Source: Azorinus chamasolen
Lineage: Eukaryota; Mollusca; Bivalvia; Cardiida; Solecurtidae
Direction: 5' to 3'
Assembly: GCA_963576725.1 (NCBI GenBank)
Contig: OY755241.1
Coordinates: forward strand, 30,940,853-31,004,852
DNA length: 64,000 bases
Below the pieces are notes generated by a model. It was given only the letters and a program-made list of their open reading frames with translations. It did no database searches and was not told the DNA's origin. Of the stretch, positions 63,123 through 64,000 are shown piece after piece. Position numbers and translations under genes: made by a program. Every line of letters starts with the position of its first letter. Within the stretch, counting starts at the first letter, position 1.

Positions 63123-63530
63123 TCCCTGTCACTGTGTAAAACCCTCGAACACATAGTACATGTAGCATCAGGAATTACTAAGCACTTTACAAAACAAAAT
63201 ATTTTCTATGATCTACATCACGGTTTCAGGGGAAAGAGATCTTGTCAAACCCAGCTCCTTATGCTCATTGATGATATTCTCCAATCTGTCAATCTCAAAA
63301 GCCAAGTTGATCTCCCTACTTGATTTCTCCAAGGCTTTTGACATGGTCAACCATAAAAAGCTTCTAAGTTACACTTTTATGGTATACGAGGCCAATGTAG
63401 TAAATGGATCCTCATCTTCTATCCCCGTCTCCTCTGGCGTTCCCCAATGATCTGTCCTTGGCCCTCTTCTCTTTCTAATCTACATCAATGATCGTCCAGA
63501 ATCAGTCCAGTCCTCCAAATATTCTGAAAA
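63123..63530 (+). pseudogene. CR1-like reverse transcriptase, first piece
   Basis: SLCKTLEHIV, HHGFRGKRSCQTQLLMLIDD, LLDFSKAFDMVNHKKL, SSGVPQ then a stop where the family has GS, and LGPLLFLIYINDRPESVQSS. Same lineage as 44857-46318 (shared LDFSKAFD-VNH-KLL). Frameshifts at about 63310 and 63370. Confidence 0.75.
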
Positions 63531-63537
63531 TGGGTGA

Positions 63538-63678
63538 TCCCTCGAAAGCAAAAGTAGAAATGCAAAAAGAGAAAATTGCAGACTCGGTTTTATTGAGTCT
63601 GTTCATGAGTAGTAATTAAAAGTGCAACACTACTCACGCCCCCTAGCACCGGCTTAAGCAGTATTCAATTTTCAAAAC
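63538..63678. repeat. Inverted repeat arm inserted in the RT (mate at 62977-63116)
   Basis: GGTGATCCCTCGAAAGCAAA ... GCCCCCTAGCACCGGCTTAA. It separates RT residues (PESVQSS before, KVRLFADD after) that are contiguous in relatives. Confidence 0.8.
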
Positions 63679-63689
63679 TAATAACATGA

Positions 63690-64000
63690 AAACTAATGAT
63701 CCCAAAGTTCGACTCTTTGCTGACGACACAGCTGTCTACCTCTCACTTTCCATTGCCTTTCACCCCAGCCTTCTACATGACCTCACACAGCCTGAACTAT
63801 GGGAGTCGAAATGGGATATGTCTTTCAACCCTTCTAAATGCCAAGTACATGTACTTCACATCACCAAACGCAAAACACCATTTCCCACGAAGTACACCCT
63901 CCACAACACCACTCTAGACTGTCGAAACTGCAAAATATCTGGGTGTAACAATTTCAAATGATCTGTCATGGCACTCACATATAAACATCACTACAAAAGC
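63690..64000 (+). pseudogene. CR1-like reverse transcriptase, second piece (runs off window)
   Basis: KVRLFADDTAVYLSLS (FADD motif), WDMSFNPSKCQV then HITKRKTPFPTKYTLHNTTL; a frameshift at about 63930, and the sequence continues past the window end. Confidence 0.75.

Overview
This window reads as one transposon-laden locus of a marine invertebrate, most likely a heterodont bivalve mollusc (an inference). It is AT-rich, and its only convincing host gene has many small exons separated by kilobases of repeats. The repeat types (pearl-like elements with tandem cores and a CGGACAGA-type microsatellite near the 3' end, tRNA-derived SINEs with an ACTC tail, TTAA-flanked palindromic MITEs) are those known from bivalve genomes.

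Host gene: the minus strand from 36459 down to 11132 carries eleven phase-consistent exons of CMTR2, the cap-specific mRNA 2'-O-methyltransferase 2 (FtsJ/Adrift type). They join into about 871 residues with the SAM-binding, catalytic Asp and catalytic Lys motifs in place. The short C-terminal exon was not found, and about 30 residues expected between exons 8 and 9 are missing. Exon 8 contains an expanded 24-nt coding minisatellite. All introns consist mainly of mobile-element sequence.

Layout: 1-11.1 kb, palindromic MITEs, minisatellites and two tandem-core elements downstream of the gene. 11.1-36.5 kb, CMTR2 with introns full of MITEs, pearl-like elements, SINEs and a 1.8-kb solo LTR. 36.5-37.9 kb, two short non-autonomous DNA transposons, the first only 58 bp upstream of the CMTR2 start codon. 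38.06-44.3 kb, a nearly intact minus-strand LINE with a PHD-finger ORF1 and an endonuclease-reverse transcriptase ORF2 broken by one slip. 44.7-52.7 kb, a candidate large Mutator-like element with inverted arms of short subrepeats and a transposase fragment, itself filled by a CR1-like LINE and tandem-core elements. 52.7-62.5 kb, another LINE cut into pieces by nested insertions. 62.5-64 kb, a further CR1-like reverse transcriptase fragment invaded by inverted repeats and running off the window.

The least expected signal is structural. At least eight otherwise dissimilar repeat families begin with AAC(A/T)AG followed by a short hairpin, carry different tandem cores, and end, where an end is present, in another hairpin, in several families bounded by AGCT. 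This looks like one superfamily of non-autonomous, Helentron/HINE-like (pearl-like) elements, and one of its ends forms the polypyrimidine tract of a CMTR2 splice acceptor.
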